Notes: generated by a model not told the origin, from the letters alone. Numbered from the stretch's first letter, positions 13,101 through 23,837 are shown. The stretch is DNA of 64,000 bases from Glandiceps talaboti (GCF_964340395.1 NC_135569.1:6021540-6085539); one strand, 5' to 3'. Program-made: numbers and translations.

Positions 13101-16100
13101 GGGAACACAGACTGTTGTCCGAGGGTGGTTGGTCTCCACCGGAGGGGAAAACAATTTATATTGGAGGGACGCACAGGCCCGAGATGGGTGTTCGCGTATG
13201 AGGATCGGACTGCCCGACACGAGGAGGGTGGATAACATATCCCAACCTCAAGGCATAAGCACCCTTGTTGCCCCCCTCCCCCTCCCAATCCCCCTTATTA
13301 GGGCTGTCATACTTTTATTTCAGACAGAATGGACGTTTATATGGTTGGATAAGTATGTATACCAATGTTTAGTATCAGCACAGATAACTAACACACAGTA
13401 TCAGGAGTTTATTCGGGTTAGATTGTCATGCTTTCAGAACATCTATCGTCGTAAACCACAGCCCTAGCTCTTTACGACATCGTCCAAAATGTGCATATTG
13501 TGTTGCGTCAACAGAAATATGTGCTCTGCTTTGCGAGAATGAGAACATCTTGTAACATAAGAATCAGTTTAGACGAAGTGCTACTTTCTGTCATGTAAAT
13601 GTCCGTGAAATGTCGTGTCCAACGTCGTTCGTCAACGCGTTACCGATTGCTGGCATTTCTGTATTGGCGACGAAACTTGTCTGTGGTATATGGTATTGGT
13701 TAATTTCAGCGACTTGTATTTTTGAAATATTCACTCAGTATGGTTGATATGACACAGTATTACCTATGATAGCATTGTCAAGGCAACAAAATGTGTGCAA
13801 TAATGTAAAGTTTGCATGACTTACACTAACAGTGCTTCCACACATACCAACCCCAAACGTAAACGTTACATGTGTGCTATTTTCATCTGGACGACAGGAA
13901 GAGTCTCGAAGTTGCAAGTATTTACCATCTACGTCATCGACAAAGTCTTTTCTAATTTGCACAGTGACGTCTGTGGCACCACAATCAACAGTCGTTCCTG
14001 GGGCAGGCTCTCCTAAGTGAAGAAACAGAAATGGGTATATGTTTCAATCGCTTGTAATAGATCTTTGGATGATGAAAATGCATCATCATCATCGTCGTCA
14101 TCGTCGTCGTCACCACCACCACCACCACCACCACCACCACCACCACCACCACCACCACCACCACCACCACCACCATCATCATCATTACCATCATCATCAT
14201 CACGATACAATATTTGTCTTCATTCAGCCAGAAAAAAACTCGTGACCAAAGAATTTCTTACTACGCGTCTAGCGATTCGTATAACAAGGCCCCTTAGGTC
14301 ACTCATATTTTACTTGGCCGAACGAAGAAACACATCGAGGTATAATTATTGATTATTTCGACAGGAACGTAACCTAGAACTGTTTGAATCAACAAGGGCT
14401 ATCAACGACGCAATATGCAAGGTCACCAACAGTCAACTCAAGATTGACTTTTAACCACGCAATAGTCCAATAGCACAGTAACTGTTCACTAACTAAAAGT
14501 TTTTCCGATACTTTATATTTGTAACTATAGAATCTTTCTACTTTTATTAGTCACATTATCACTGCACCATGCACTTTACTAGAGTGTGTTTCGCCCTACA
14601 CTACCCTTGTATATATTTTTTAGCCTTTTAAAAAATTGTAACAGGGTTTAAACAGGAATACATGAAATATTATTATTGGTTATGCGTTTCACAAACCCAC
14701 AGTATCATTCAAACTACATGCATAAACAAATAACATGGTATTTTTTTCAAAATGTTGTACCTGTCTTTGGGTATTTATTTACCTATGCATTGTGGAATGG
14801 CGTCACTCCATTGTCCGTTCATACATAGAATTGTACTGGATCCTTCCAACTCGTAACCACGGAAACATATGAAATTCAAAAAGTCGCCATTTTCGTAGTA
14901 GCTGCTAAGTATGTTCTTCATACCATTGGTGGGCGTGCCAGGATCATCGCAGCCTTGATCTATTGAATATGTAGTCAAAGAAAAAAAATGAGTTAAAGGC
15001 CCACACTTCACTCCCTGGTTCTCACAGTGGTGACAGCATATCAGTGGAACCATAACGATTATCATCATGTTTTTGTTTTGCACTAACTTCTTGTAAAGGT
15101 TGGTCAGATCATGAAGACATGGGAAGGGGGGGGGGCGCAGATAATTCTCTTTGTCACAGCAATATTAATCTAATTCAAACTGGGCATTTAAAGACCAACG
15201 CTTTGTGATTGAAGTTAGTTATTGTATTGTGAAAAGTTGGGAAATGGTTGTGTTAGGACTATTGTTTATGCGATAAATAGTGTTTGTTGAAATCTTCAAT
15301 GACACGCTGTGTGTTCTCTTCCAGTTTTCTAGTCAGTTTATTCTAAATTTAGGTGTTTCTGAAACAATAAACAACTTTTGTTCAGTTTATATTGGCACTT
15401 TACCTCTAAGAATGTTTCTATACGCAAATTAGAGAATTCGCTTTTTCGACGATTTTTCAAGTGCGGTCGATCAAAAATTGCAACGTAATACAACTCGTGT
15501 GCCAGTCTCAGTTTACAAACCATATTGTCATGCTCCTTTTCTCCACTGTTATTTCGTGAACCAATTTTATTTTGCTTGTTTCATGTAGTTCGGACTCTTT
15601 TGTTTGTTTGATGTTTTTGTTTTGATTTCTCGAGAAAAAAAAATTAAGTTATTTTTATGGCCGACAAGAGTTGTCTTAGATTATGAATTAATGCACCCAT
15701 GGATCAAGATGTTGACTCGTGTAAAGACGACCACGTAACATCAACATGTTGTATTTTCGATGCCCAATATTGACATAAATTAAATCGATAAAAAAAGTAT
15801 GATTGAAGTCGATAATCGAATTGTGGAGTTATTCAATCAAATATAACAAATTTTCAACAATAACTCGAAATTAAGAAAAAGTAGCACCATTTCCAATTCC
15901 GACAACGTGCTGATGTCGCATGTGCGCGCTCAGACAACCAGTCTGAAGTTAGTGAGGGACGCCATTACACTTTTTACAGGATTATTGACTTTCTCATTCG
16001 GTCGAGTTTACTTCTCGGAGCAAATACATATGTCGCATTTTGAGATCTAATGCTGAAATAAATGACATTCACTAAATTTCGCAGATACGATATTTGGGCA

Positions 16101-19100
16101 TTACGTATCAACCTCTATTGAAAATGAATGCCGATGGTCTTCAGTCTACACGCCATGTTTAGTCCGAAGGGTGTATGGACAGGTGTTGTCCTAGAGTACG
16201 GACGTAAATGAGTATCACGTTTGGAATTAACGATTTTCTCTCAAAAAATGTGTATAAAGTTTACAGATTTATTTTCTATTTCATAAACTTTTATCGAAGG
16301 AATATAGTAATTTCACGAGTTTCAGTGAGCATAAGAAAGAGATATGTAACACTGAACGTTCACCAAAAATGCTGTTCTTCTTCAGTACATGTCAGAAATA
16401 AAGCGAATTCACGCTCAAAAATGGTTCAAAAAGTCACAATAACCCATACATGTTTAGCTTCGATAATGTTTTGACTGAATATGACTTTAAATTCGATTTT
16501 ATAGAATCGCATTTGTGAAAAATACTGCAACAATAATGCGAAGAAACACAAACGTGTCTGGAGAAATGGCCGAGAGTGTCGTGGCGTACGTTTCACACTA
16601 TTGTCTTCTCCGACGTTCGCAAAGGGTAGATAAAGTACGCTCTTTGACAGCGAAGTGGCATTCTTGTAGTGATCAATCTACAGTGACTACAAAGCGACTT
16701 CTACTATAACGTCTATATTTTCAACATGGCATCTGCTCCAGTAAAGAAGACCAAGGCTGCTCCTACTCATCCCAAGACATTGGATATGGTGGTAGAAGCT
16801 ATCAAGGCACTCAAAGACAAGAAGGGTAGTTCCGTCCAAGCTATCAAAGGTTATATTCTGTCACACTATCCTACCGTCAGTCCTTCTCATCTCACGTCTA
16901 GTCTCCGCCGTGCTATCAAAGCTGGTACGGAGTCTGGTAAACTCGTCCGTCCTACAGGATCCACTGCTACTGGCGTAACAGGTCGTCTCCGGGTCGGTAA
17001 GCTTCCAGAGAAACCCAAGAAGAAACCAGCAAAGAAGGCTGCTCCCAAAAAGAAACCAGTTAAGAAGGCTAAAGACAAGACCCCAAAGAAAGTGAAGAAG
17101 ACACCTAAGAAATCAACAAAGAAGGTTGGTGACAAGAAAAAGACCCCGAAGAAGGCAGTGAAAGCGAAGAAACCAAAGAAAACTCCTACCAAGAAGGCTA
17201 CCACCAAGAAAGCACCCACGAAGGCTACTAAACCAAAGAAGCCTAAGGCAAAGGTTGCGAAAAAGTAATTTTTCGTCAAACCCAAACCAAACGGCCCTTT
17301 TCAGGGCCACCACATCCTCCGAAAGAGTATACCTATCCATTAAGTGGTCGGTGTGTCTGTATGTGTGTGTGTGTGTATGCATGCATGTATGTATGTATGA
17401 GTGTGTGTGTGAATGTAATGTATGTGTGTGTGTGTGTGAATGTATGTGCGAGGGTACGTTACAATTGGCGACAATTGTAAGAATTATTCATTATATCCCA
17501 GGCTTAGTTTCTTATATTGTGGTCATGTGAAGAATACCTGCATCCTCTGTTGTCTTGACAGCTTCTTCCGTGACAACATCTTCCTCTGTAGCAGCTATGA
17601 TAGAGACAAAATGATAAGAGAAAGAAATCAGATAACAAACCGTGGGGGTTAAACTGTCTTTCTTTTGAAGGGAGGGAGATGATGACACCTCAACAAGAAA
17701 AAGTACCATGATCAAGCTACGAGGTTGGGGACCATTTGATTTTAGCCACCGTTTCCCATCATATTGGACCCCCTCTAGTGACTCCTCTGTCAACCAAGTC
17801 TGACCAAGTGAAGAATACAAGTCTTACCTGCACCCTCAGTTGTCATTAGAGCTTCTTCCGTGACATCGTTCGTGAATTCTTCCTCTGTAACGATAGACAT
17901 ACGGATGACAACACATATTGGGGGTGGTGGGGGTTGAAACTTTCAAACGTCTTTCTCCCTTGTTTGTGGTTAAGCCACATATGGAGTGCAAATCGACGGA
18001 TGTCTAACGTCTGGATATGACGCCTTATTTTCAGGCAACAATGTTCTAAGATTAACATCTCGAGATAGTAAGAAAATGAAAGAGGGCCCAAGTCGACGAA
18101 AGAGATGCTCGGAATTTCTTTAATATAGGACACAAGCTTCCATTAGTGAGTGGTTGCTATGGTTATCATAAATTTGATATTCTCACCCGCAGGCTTTGTG
18201 ATTTGGATAGGTTCTTCGGTGGTGACATCTTCATCATCATCTTCTTCTTCCGCTTCTTCACTAGTTTTCCCTTCCCCTGTGAAGTATGTACAACAAACAA
18301 GATATAAGAAAACATTTTAGTAAAAGACGCAAATAAATTTGACAGCTTTGTTTGAATTGTGTAGGTGTGCGTGCTATATCTGTGAATATGACATTCACAG
18401 GCAAGGTTTTCTTTATACCATTCGACTACCATGGCTCTACACATTCTTTCATTATTTCTCAGTTATTGCTTTTTCAATATCTTAGATATGTAATACAGAA
18501 ATACTACCGAATAAAATCCATTGCGTCAAGTATTTGTAATGGCCATATAGATGAGGTATGGGTGTTTATTTTCGATTTATAATTTATGAAAACAGTTTTA
18601 TCATGGCTTCCAAGACCAAGTCCTTGTTTGTAACTAAATAAATTACAAAGAAGCGAAAATACGTGCAAAACGTTTGTTCTTGTACGTACGATAACAAATA
18701 TTTTACATATTTAGTAATCTTTTGCAATGTGTTGAGTTACAAACAAGGACTTGGTTATATTGTTTCATGTGGATTTTTCAAGTAGAAAGATGTGATAAAA
18801 TTGTTTTTTAAATTAAAAATCCTAAATAGAAACCAAATCCACACCCATATGCATGGTCACTTTAGCTTTCGAAAAATAGAGTCACCGATAGAACATGACT
18901 GCCGTTAAATCTTACCTGAACCCTCTGTTACGGACTCGGAGTCTTCTTTAGGCATTGTCGTCATTCCATCTGTAATTATAGATTTGAACACATCAAGACA
19001 ATCTTCATATTATTGAACAAAACTCGATATTGTTTCCAACTATTTCCTTCATTTTGCCGAGGAAAATGCGAGTGGCAAGAGACTTCGAATTCTAGTCGAA

Positions 19101-22100
19101 GGTGAGTAGTTACAAAACTATTGCCATGTGTATTTTCCGACTGAATGAAGAAAAATATTACAATATAATTAAATGGTCGTTGCCGTGATGTAGAACGACC
19201 AGGATATGAATCGATATATTTTGTTCGAACGCGTTCAACCATGGGTTTAACTTGGCTTGTGTGAGGTTTATAATAGTAGGAAGACCTACGAAGCCCAAAG
19301 TGTCAGAATATTGAACCAGATTGCATAATAGAGTTAGTGTTGTTTTTATGTAACATACCGGTTGCTGTAAGTGTGGCGATTTCTGGTTCTTCCGTAACGA
19401 CACCAAAACCAGAATCGTCGCCAGAATATTCTCCACTCCCAGTAACAGCGCCCTCATCTGAAATAGCAGAGAAAATCTGCATATACCTCAACATATATTC
19501 ATGTGTATAATCATGTTTCATCAATAGTAATCGAATTAATTGCTGTTACCATGCCAACGATTTCCCAATGAGTAGTAAGTTGCTAATCAAGGTGCTATTT
19601 TTATCACCCAAAATAATTTGTAAGTTGATAGAAGCAATCAGTGCAAGTGTACTCAAGGCATTAAATAAATCGGACAGACTTTTTCTACCCGATGTTTCCA
19701 ATATCACTTGGTCGGTGTATATATGATGAGACTATGAACCACTCACCTTCTCCTTGTGGCCCTGTTACAGCGCCCTCACCTGTAAAATACAGAAAATTAT
19801 CATACAGTTCATAAGGTTTGAAATAATTAGAATAATGTTCGTTAATAATACAGACTATATTACAGTACCAAATTACCTTTCTATGTTTATATTTCGGCAA
19901 CGTGACTGTTAACTGCAAAGAAATTCCTCAGCTGTTACAGATTTGTCAGCAGAAAGAATAATTGTGTTATATAGACTCGGTAGGGGTAAATGTAGCTGAA
20001 CGGGATAACGACATGTTACAGGAAGATGCCATGGATAAAGGAGGCCATTTGGATCAGGAAATGTAATCTTCCATAGTGATGGGGGTGCGTGGTTCGAGTC
20101 ACATCTGGGACAATTGTTCACCAAACCGCCACCTTGTGGAGAACGGTACACACGCTGACTAGTCATGAGGGCGACAGCACACGTCTGTTCCCCTCGAGGG
20201 AGAGTTGGTCACCCAAAACCAATCTATTTTGGGGTCCCGAGGGTGAACTGACGTAAGTCTTATGCTGTCATCAGAATAAGGCGAGTCAACATGTGTTTTA
20301 TAACGTATCATCATACATATCATTTAAAAAAAATGAAATATGACACATAATTTGTACATTTTGAACATATTTAACTTGCTGGAACAAACCTTTTTTTTGA
20401 CAGTTTTGCCTACAGTTCACTATCAGTGTGTCATCCTTCTGCATAGAAATTACACAGTAACCTACACAATTCCTTTGGGTTTTGCTCGACCAAGGCAAGG
20501 ATAGTCCCAACCGCAACACAATATTTCTCTAAAATATCTACTGAGATCTTGATAAAGGTTTCTGTACGTTTCGCGCCCTTCTCTGAAACAATGGCGGCAA
20601 GTCCTCCTTCAGATAATTGCAAAATCTTGAATTTTCTGGAGAAGAAGGTCCGCAACTCATAACTGAGGAAGCCATGTCGTCTGCTATGAGATACTATTGG
20701 GCGCATGCGCAAGGACGTCAAAGGGCAATAATTTTCGAACGAATTGGCTCCTCGAAGGATCCGGACAGTAGTTCGAACACTATTGACCGTGTGCAAAGCA
20801 TTAATATGATTAATAACACGCGACAACGTATTGACAAATCAAAACACAACAAATGCACGAGATGTGTTATATTATCCATTGTGATTTTGTCCCGAGGAAG
20901 GCAACAGTCTCACGTACATACATGTAAACACCGAAAAAGTAACTGGGGTGGTTTGTATAGAGAATTCTTATGCACACTATAGTGGTTTGCAACCCCCCAT
21001 ATCTTCTTATTATATTAACAATGGAAAATTCATTTTATGTACACAGTTTTGTGAATAAAATAAGGAGTCGTCCTCATTATAATGAAATATGTTAGACTCG
21101 CACAAAATGAAGCATACACTGTCAGTGAATCATCTTGCATAGACCAAGGGCGGGGCCCCGATAAATGAAAATAAAAGACGTCGCTATTTTCGCAAAAAAA
21201 AAAATCATTTAGCCAGTGTAGTTACATGTAATATACCGACAGTATTGAAGTGAGCATTACAGGCTGTTGAAAAACTAATGGGATCGGAAGATTTGGTGCT
21301 TGTGCGACAGAAGCGCGAAGGCCATGCAACAGTATCTATAAAAATTGTCACATACCATGGTGTACCACTCACATATCGTGGCGAATATGCACGAATTGGG
21401 AGTAATAACATTTTGAGATTTCACAATGTTATTAAATCAGAGCTGAGTACGTCTACAGCAACAAATAAAAATAATTGCTAAAGTTTAGGTTATGGCACTT
21501 TCTCATCTATGAAATAGCCATAATATATTATAACCTAACATTTTCTGCCACAACCCACTGTGGAAGTAAAATCACAGTTTCATTGTTAAAATACAGATTG
21601 AAGTAATAAACACAGACACCAAAATCAAAACAAAGTCATGGCAAATATGTTTATCCTGTGAAGTTTGGACGTTTCTATTTTTTTTTAAGGGGAGCCAGGT
21701 TATAAATGAAGGGGTTGTCATGAAACTGTCTGTGAGAGCTGTAAAGCCTGCCTATCTTATTATGCAGATAAAAGTAAATATGCATCTTTTATACATTTTT
21801 TACTTGACAAGTGAATAATGGCGTATCTTCAATGAATGGCACATTCATATAATATCTAATGAATTTTTTAGACCATAAGTTTATGCCTATTTCAAGTTGT
21901 TACATAACTAGAAATATACCAGACCTTTGCTAGCTACGATTCAATATGTATCAATTAATAGTTGCAACAGATATTTAAATGTAGAATAAAACCAACAAGC
22001 ATATGAAGTTACAAACTCAGTCTGTCTTTTATCTTGCAGGTAGAGCACACCTAGCTTATTGCTTGCCTAGTAGGCGGGAAAATGTGGTGCTTGAAAATAT

Positions 22101-23630
22101 ATGAACAATCGGGTGGAGTTGTGACATCGAAGAATTTGTAAACGGTTTTCAAGTGTAAGAGAGATAAAAATCATATAAATTCAAGCTGACTTTTATAGTT
22201 TTCGAATTTTGTATAACCTCAAAATGATCATTTCTGAATACACTACTTGGTGAGTGTTGCCGTCCATTGCTAAACATAAATTCGACATGTTTGAGCAGTT
22301 GGAAGAATAATACGGAATTTTTCATAGTTGAACAACCAAAACCTAGAATAGTAAGACTTTGTTCCCCTACAAAGTGTAATCATAGTTGAACCAAAACCTA
22401 GAATAGTAAGACTTTGTTCCCCTACAAAGTGTAATCATAGTTGAACAACCAAAACCTAGAATAGTAAGACTTTGTTCCCCTACAAAGTGTAATCATAGTT
22501 GAACAACCAAAACCTAGAATAGTAAGACTTTGTTCCCCTACAAAGTGTAATCATAGTTGAACAACCAAAACCTAGAATAGTAAGACTTTGTTCCCCTACA
22601 AAGTGTTATCATAGTTGAACAACCAAAACCTAGAATAGTAAGACTTTGTTCCCCTACAAAGTGTTATCATAGTTGAACAACCAATACCTAGAATAGTAAG
22701 ACTTTGTTCCCCTACAAAGTGTTATCATAGTTGAACAACCAAAACCTAGAATAGTAAGACTTTGTTCCCCTACAAAGTGTTATCATAGTTGAACAACCAA
22801 AACCTAGAATAGTAAGACTTTGTTCCCCTACAAAGTGTAATCATAGTTGAATAACCAATACCTAGAATAGTAAGACTTTGTTCCCCTACAAAGTGTAATC
22901 ATAGTTGAACAACCAAAACCTAGAATATTAAGACTTTGTTCCCCTACAAAGTGTAATCATAGTTGAACAACCAATACCTAGAATAGTAAGACTTTGTTCC
23001 CCTACAAAGTGTAATCATAGTTGAACAACCAATACCTAGAATAGTAAGACTTTGTTCCCCTACAAAGTGTAATCATAGTTGAACAACCAATACCTAGAAT
23101 ATTAAGACTTTGTTCCCCTACAAAGTGTAATCATAGTTGAACAACCAAAACCTAGAATAGTAAGACTTTGTTCCCCTACAAAGTGTAATCATAGTTGAAC
23201 AACCAAAACCTAGAATAGTAAGACTTTGTTCCCCTACAAAGTGTAATCATAGTTGAACAACCAAAACCTAGAATAGTAAGACTTTGTTCCCCTACAAAGT
23301 GTAATCATAGTTGAACAACCAAAACCTAGAATAGTAAGACTTTGTTCCCCTACAAAGTGTAATCATAGTTGAACAACCAATACCTAGAATAGTAAGACTT
23401 TGTTCCCCTACAAAGTGTAATCATAGTTGAACAACCAATACCTAGAATAGTAAGACTTTGTTCCCCTACAAAGTGTTATCATAGTTGAACAACCAAAACC
23501 TAGAATAGTAAGACTTTGTTCCCCTACAAAGTGTAATCATCTCAAGATAAGTAGACTTACCCAGTAGAAGGAAGGAAAGTCCGAAAATTAGGTACAGGAG
23601 AACATGTCTTGAAGTGCACGTTGATCCCAT
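9005..23630 (-). CDS. Sushi plus ZP-domain transmembrane receptor, complete 13-exon gene
   Basis: Exons in transcript order: 23630-23561, 19779-19747, 19457-19359, 18969-18916, 18276-18187, 17884-17828, 17594-17538, 14959-14783, 14012-13825, 13023-12587, 10754-10649, 9975-9807, 9213-9005. All have GT/AG ends, phases match at every junction, and the sum is 1746 nt (581 aa plus stop). Order of parts: signal peptide (1-24), acidic Thr/Glu-rich region (25-153), sushi/CCP domain (154-212), ZP module (about 213-512) with conserved cysteines, then TM helix (about 522-549) and a 32-residue tail. A basic run (RRSVRKK) near the end of the ZP module fits a furin-type site before the TM, as in ZP proteins. 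ZP modules polymerise extracellularly, so a matrix-forming or adhesive surface protein is likely. Two H1 genes lie antisense within its introns. Further small acidic exons could exist between 19780 and 23560. Confidence 0.88.
9807..10754 (-). CDS. ZP gene exons 11-12: ZP-C with conserved cysteines
   Basis: Exon 10754-10649 encodes [11 protein letters not shown] then [12 protein letters not shown]. Exon 9975-9807 encodes [12 protein letters not shown], a Cys-Asn-Ala-Asp-Cys pair and RRSVRKK. The 'hC.a.vC...C...C' spacing is the classic ZP-C signature. The basic motif is a candidate processing site. Confidence 0.88.
10075..10155. repeat. (CATACA)n microsatellite
   Basis: A CATACA-type repeat inside ZP intron 11. 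Its coding-like ORFs are artefacts. Confidence 0.93.
10295..10490. repeat. (CATC)n microsatellite
   Basis: Degenerate CATC/CACC units that become a pure CATC array toward 10480, inside ZP intron 11. Confidence 0.93.
10815..11040. repeat. Direct repeat flanking H1-A, left copy
   Basis: About 200 bp closely match 12115-12320 in the same orientation, including GAAATGAAATGACGCCCA and TTTCTTCATGAATTTTCCAC. On the minus strand the left copy stays open for 72 codons while the right copy has an early stop, so this is probably a degenerate mobile-element or gene fragment. The pair brackets H1-A. Confidence 0.7.
11142..11261 (+). promoter_or_regulatory. H1-A promoter elements
   Basis: An exact H1 box AAACACAAA lies at 11142-11150. 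A TATA-like GATAAAG follows at 11227-11233, and 30 bp further a CATTC at 11257-11261 matches the histone cap-site motif. The start codon follows at 11324. The same three elements recur at the same spacing before H1-B. Confidence 0.75.
11324..11860 (+). CDS. Linker histone H1, copy A
   Basis: An intronless 178-aa ORF. Residues 1-14 form a short basic N-tail. Residues about 15-92 are the globular winged-helix H1/H5 domain ([53 protein letters not shown]). The rest is a Lys/Pro/Ala tail of KKTPKK-type repeats that binds linker DNA. The gene has an H1 box upstream and a histone stem-loop downstream, so it is a replication-dependent, non-polyadenylated type. It lies antisense within ZP intron 10, with no core histone genes visible. 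It is about 95% identical to copy B, with small changes in the C-tail. Confidence 0.96.
   Translation: MASAPVKKTKAAPTHPKTLDMVVEAIKALKDKKGSSVQAIKGYILSHYPTVSPSHLTSSLRRALKAGTESGKLVRPTGSTATGVTGRLRVGKLPEKPKKKPAKKAAPKKKPVKKAKDKTPKKVKKTPKKSTKKVGDKKKTPKKAVKTNKPKKTPTKKATTKTKASKPKKPKAKKVAKK
11895..11930 (+). terminator. Histone 3' stem-loop and downstream element, H1-A
   Basis: GGCCCTTTTCAGGGCC at 11895-11910 followed by ACCA is a canonical replication-dependent histone 3' processing hairpin. The purine-rich GAAAGAG at about 11923-11929 fits the U7 snRNA-binding downstream element. Confidence 0.95.
11943..12050. repeat. (GTAT)n/(GTGT)n microsatellite
   Basis: Alternating GTAT and GTGTTT units just downstream of the H1-A 3' processing signal. 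Confidence 0.93.
12115..12320. repeat. Direct repeat flanking H1-A, right copy
   Basis: Same-orientation partner of 10815-11040, with point differences and a disrupted minus-strand frame. No equivalent copies were noticed next to H1-B. Confidence 0.7.
12587..14012 (-). CDS. ZP gene exons 9-10: ZP-N and linker
   Basis: Exon 14012-13825 begins the ZP module with a Cys followed by an [12 protein letters not shown] strand and ends [13 protein letters not shown], with a sequon NST. Exon 13023-12587 carries [17 protein letters not shown]-like FTCEYF, and the strand motif [11 protein letters not shown]. Phases 0 and 2 join cleanly to exon 11. Confidence 0.85.
14080..14192. repeat. Trinucleotide (CAT/CGT/CAC)n repeat
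   Basis: CAT and CGT triplets lead into about 65 bp of pure CAC and then CAT again, just upstream (minus sense) of ZP exon 9. Poly-His, poly-Pro and poly-Ser frames are artefacts. Confidence 0.95.
14205..14350. repeat. Foldback MITE, copy 1
   Basis: About 145 bp with imperfect inverted ends: TCTTCATTCAGCCAGAAAA at the left, a TACTTGGCCGAACGAAGAAA-type right end, and an internal GTCACTCATATTTTAC. The same structure recurs at 53056-53203 in a TNFR-B intron. Confidence 0.65.
14783..14959 (-). CDS. ZP gene exon 8: sushi/CCP domain
   Basis: This 177-nt phase 1-1 exon encodes one complement control protein repeat: first cysteine ([11 protein letters not shown]), a [18 protein letters not shown] core, a CMNGQWS motif with the invariant Trp, and a terminal Cys (PQCI). 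Symmetric single-exon sushi domains are typical of exon-shuffled extracellular proteins. Confidence 0.9.
14960..16448. other. ZP intron 7, first part: nothing recognised
   Basis: AT-rich intron sequence. Poly-G occurs near 15126-15135. No exon with matching phase, no domain and no clear element were seen before the H1-B duplication unit starts near 16449. Confidence 0.45.
16544..16663 (+). promoter_or_regulatory. H1-B promoter elements
   Basis: H1 box AAACACAAA at 16544-16552, GATAAAG at 16629-16635 and CATTC at 16659-16663, at the same spacing to the start codon as in H1-A. The duplicated upstream block begins near 16449 (11053 for copy A). Confidence 0.75.
16726..17268 (+). CDS. Linker histone H1, copy B
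   Basis: An intronless 180-aa ORF, near-identical to copy A through the globular domain (one Leu-to-Ile change in RRAIKAG). The Lys-rich tail differs by a few substitutions and indels near its end. It has the same promoter boxes and 3' hairpin and lies antisense in ZP intron 7. Both copies keep intact frames and processing signals, so both are probably expressed. The duplicated unit is roughly 890 bp (11053-11945 versus 16449-17341). Confidence 0.96.
   Translation: MASAPVKKTKAAPTHPKTLDMVVEAIKALKDKKGSSVQAIKGYILSHYPTVSPSHLTSSLRRAIKAGTESGKLVRPTGSTATGVTGRLRVGKLPEKPKKKPAKKAAPKKKPVKKAKDKTPKKVKKTPKKSTKKVGDKKKTPKKAVKAKKPKKTPTKKATTKKAPTKATKPKKPKAKVAKK
17293..17328 (+). terminator. Histone 3' stem-loop and downstream element, H1-B
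   Basis: GGCCCTTTTCAGGGCC at 17293-17308 followed by ACCA, then CCGAAAGAGT at 17319-17328. Identical to the H1-A signals. Confidence 0.95.
17350..17450. repeat. (GT)n/(GTAT)n microsatellite
   Basis: Impure GT, GTAT and GCAT units downstream of H1-B, inside ZP intron 7. Confidence 0.85.
17538..19779 (-). CDS. ZP gene: six Thr/Glu/Asp-rich mini-exons, all phase 1-1
   Basis: Exons of 33, 99, 54, 90, 57 and 57 nt encode short acidic segments with recurring motifs: DEGAVTG and [19 protein letters not shown] and [18 protein letters not shown] and VVTEEP. Every one is symmetric (phase 1 in, phase 1 out), so any can be skipped or duplicated without breaking frame. The pattern implies growth by mini-exon duplication and predicts alternative splicing of stalk length. 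The segments look disordered and O-glycosylated. Confidence 0.8.
19780..22322. other. ZP intron 1, distal part: no assigned exon
   Basis: No exon with phase 1-1 and ZP-gene character was found. A short segment near 19585-19650, just outside, and others near 54178 and 58010 share a GGTGCTATTTT-ATCACCCAAA core, a dispersed repeat. Unexplained coding-like stretches at 20431-20826 (-) and 20593-21481 (+) are listed separately. Confidence 0.4.
20431..20826 (-). other. Unassigned 131-codon open frame in ZP intron 1
   Basis: The last 70 codons have ordinary protein-like composition (for example [20 protein letters not shown]) but no family I recognise. On the plus strand an ATG with good context (ACAATGGCGGC, at 20596 within the gap) opens a 23-codon frame, and a 67-codon plus-strand frame follows at 21278. 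It could be a gene fragment, a retrocopy or chance. There is no splice, promoter or domain evidence. Confidence 0.2.
22323..23537. repeat. Minisatellite: 21 tandem copies of a 58-bp unit
   Basis: 1215 bp equal 21 units of 58 bp less one 3-bp deletion in the second unit. Copies differ at only a few positions (CCAAAACC/CCAATACC, GTGTAAT/GTGTTAT, ATAGT/ATATT). Each unit holds a 7-bp hairpin, ACTTTGT-TCCCCT-ACAAAGT with one shared base. The array fills the exon-1-proximal part of ZP intron 1 and stops 17 bp from the splice donor. Confidence 0.97.
23561..23630 (-). CDS. ZP gene exon 1: start codon and signal peptide
   Basis: ATG at 23630-23628 is followed by a typical signal sequence ([17 protein letters not shown], then FLLLG) and a strong gtaagt donor. 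The exon is 70 nt and ends in phase 1, matching every acidic exon downstream. The 58-bp tandem array ends only 17 bp inside the intron. Confidence 0.85.
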
Positions 23631-23837
23631 CCTTTCGAAGCGATTTCCAAACCCGAAATAAGGACAAAGACATTGCTAAACCTCAAAAGTATGCAAACTA
23701 CTTGTGCGTTTGTAAACTTTTGTGTATATCGCCATAACATCGACACAAAGACGACAATGTAGACATCAATATTTCGTGTACAGCAATAAATCCATTAAAT
23801 TGAAAATTGACGAATACATTTTTTTTATAATATCGTT

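Noticed and set aside
14013-14245. Poly-His or poly-Pro protein
   Set aside because: The frames are produced by a CAC/CAT trinucleotide microsatellite in an intron.
22323-23537. CRISPR-like array of regular repeats
   Set aside because: Units are head-to-tail with no unique spacers, and the context is an intron of an animal gene; it is a minisatellite.
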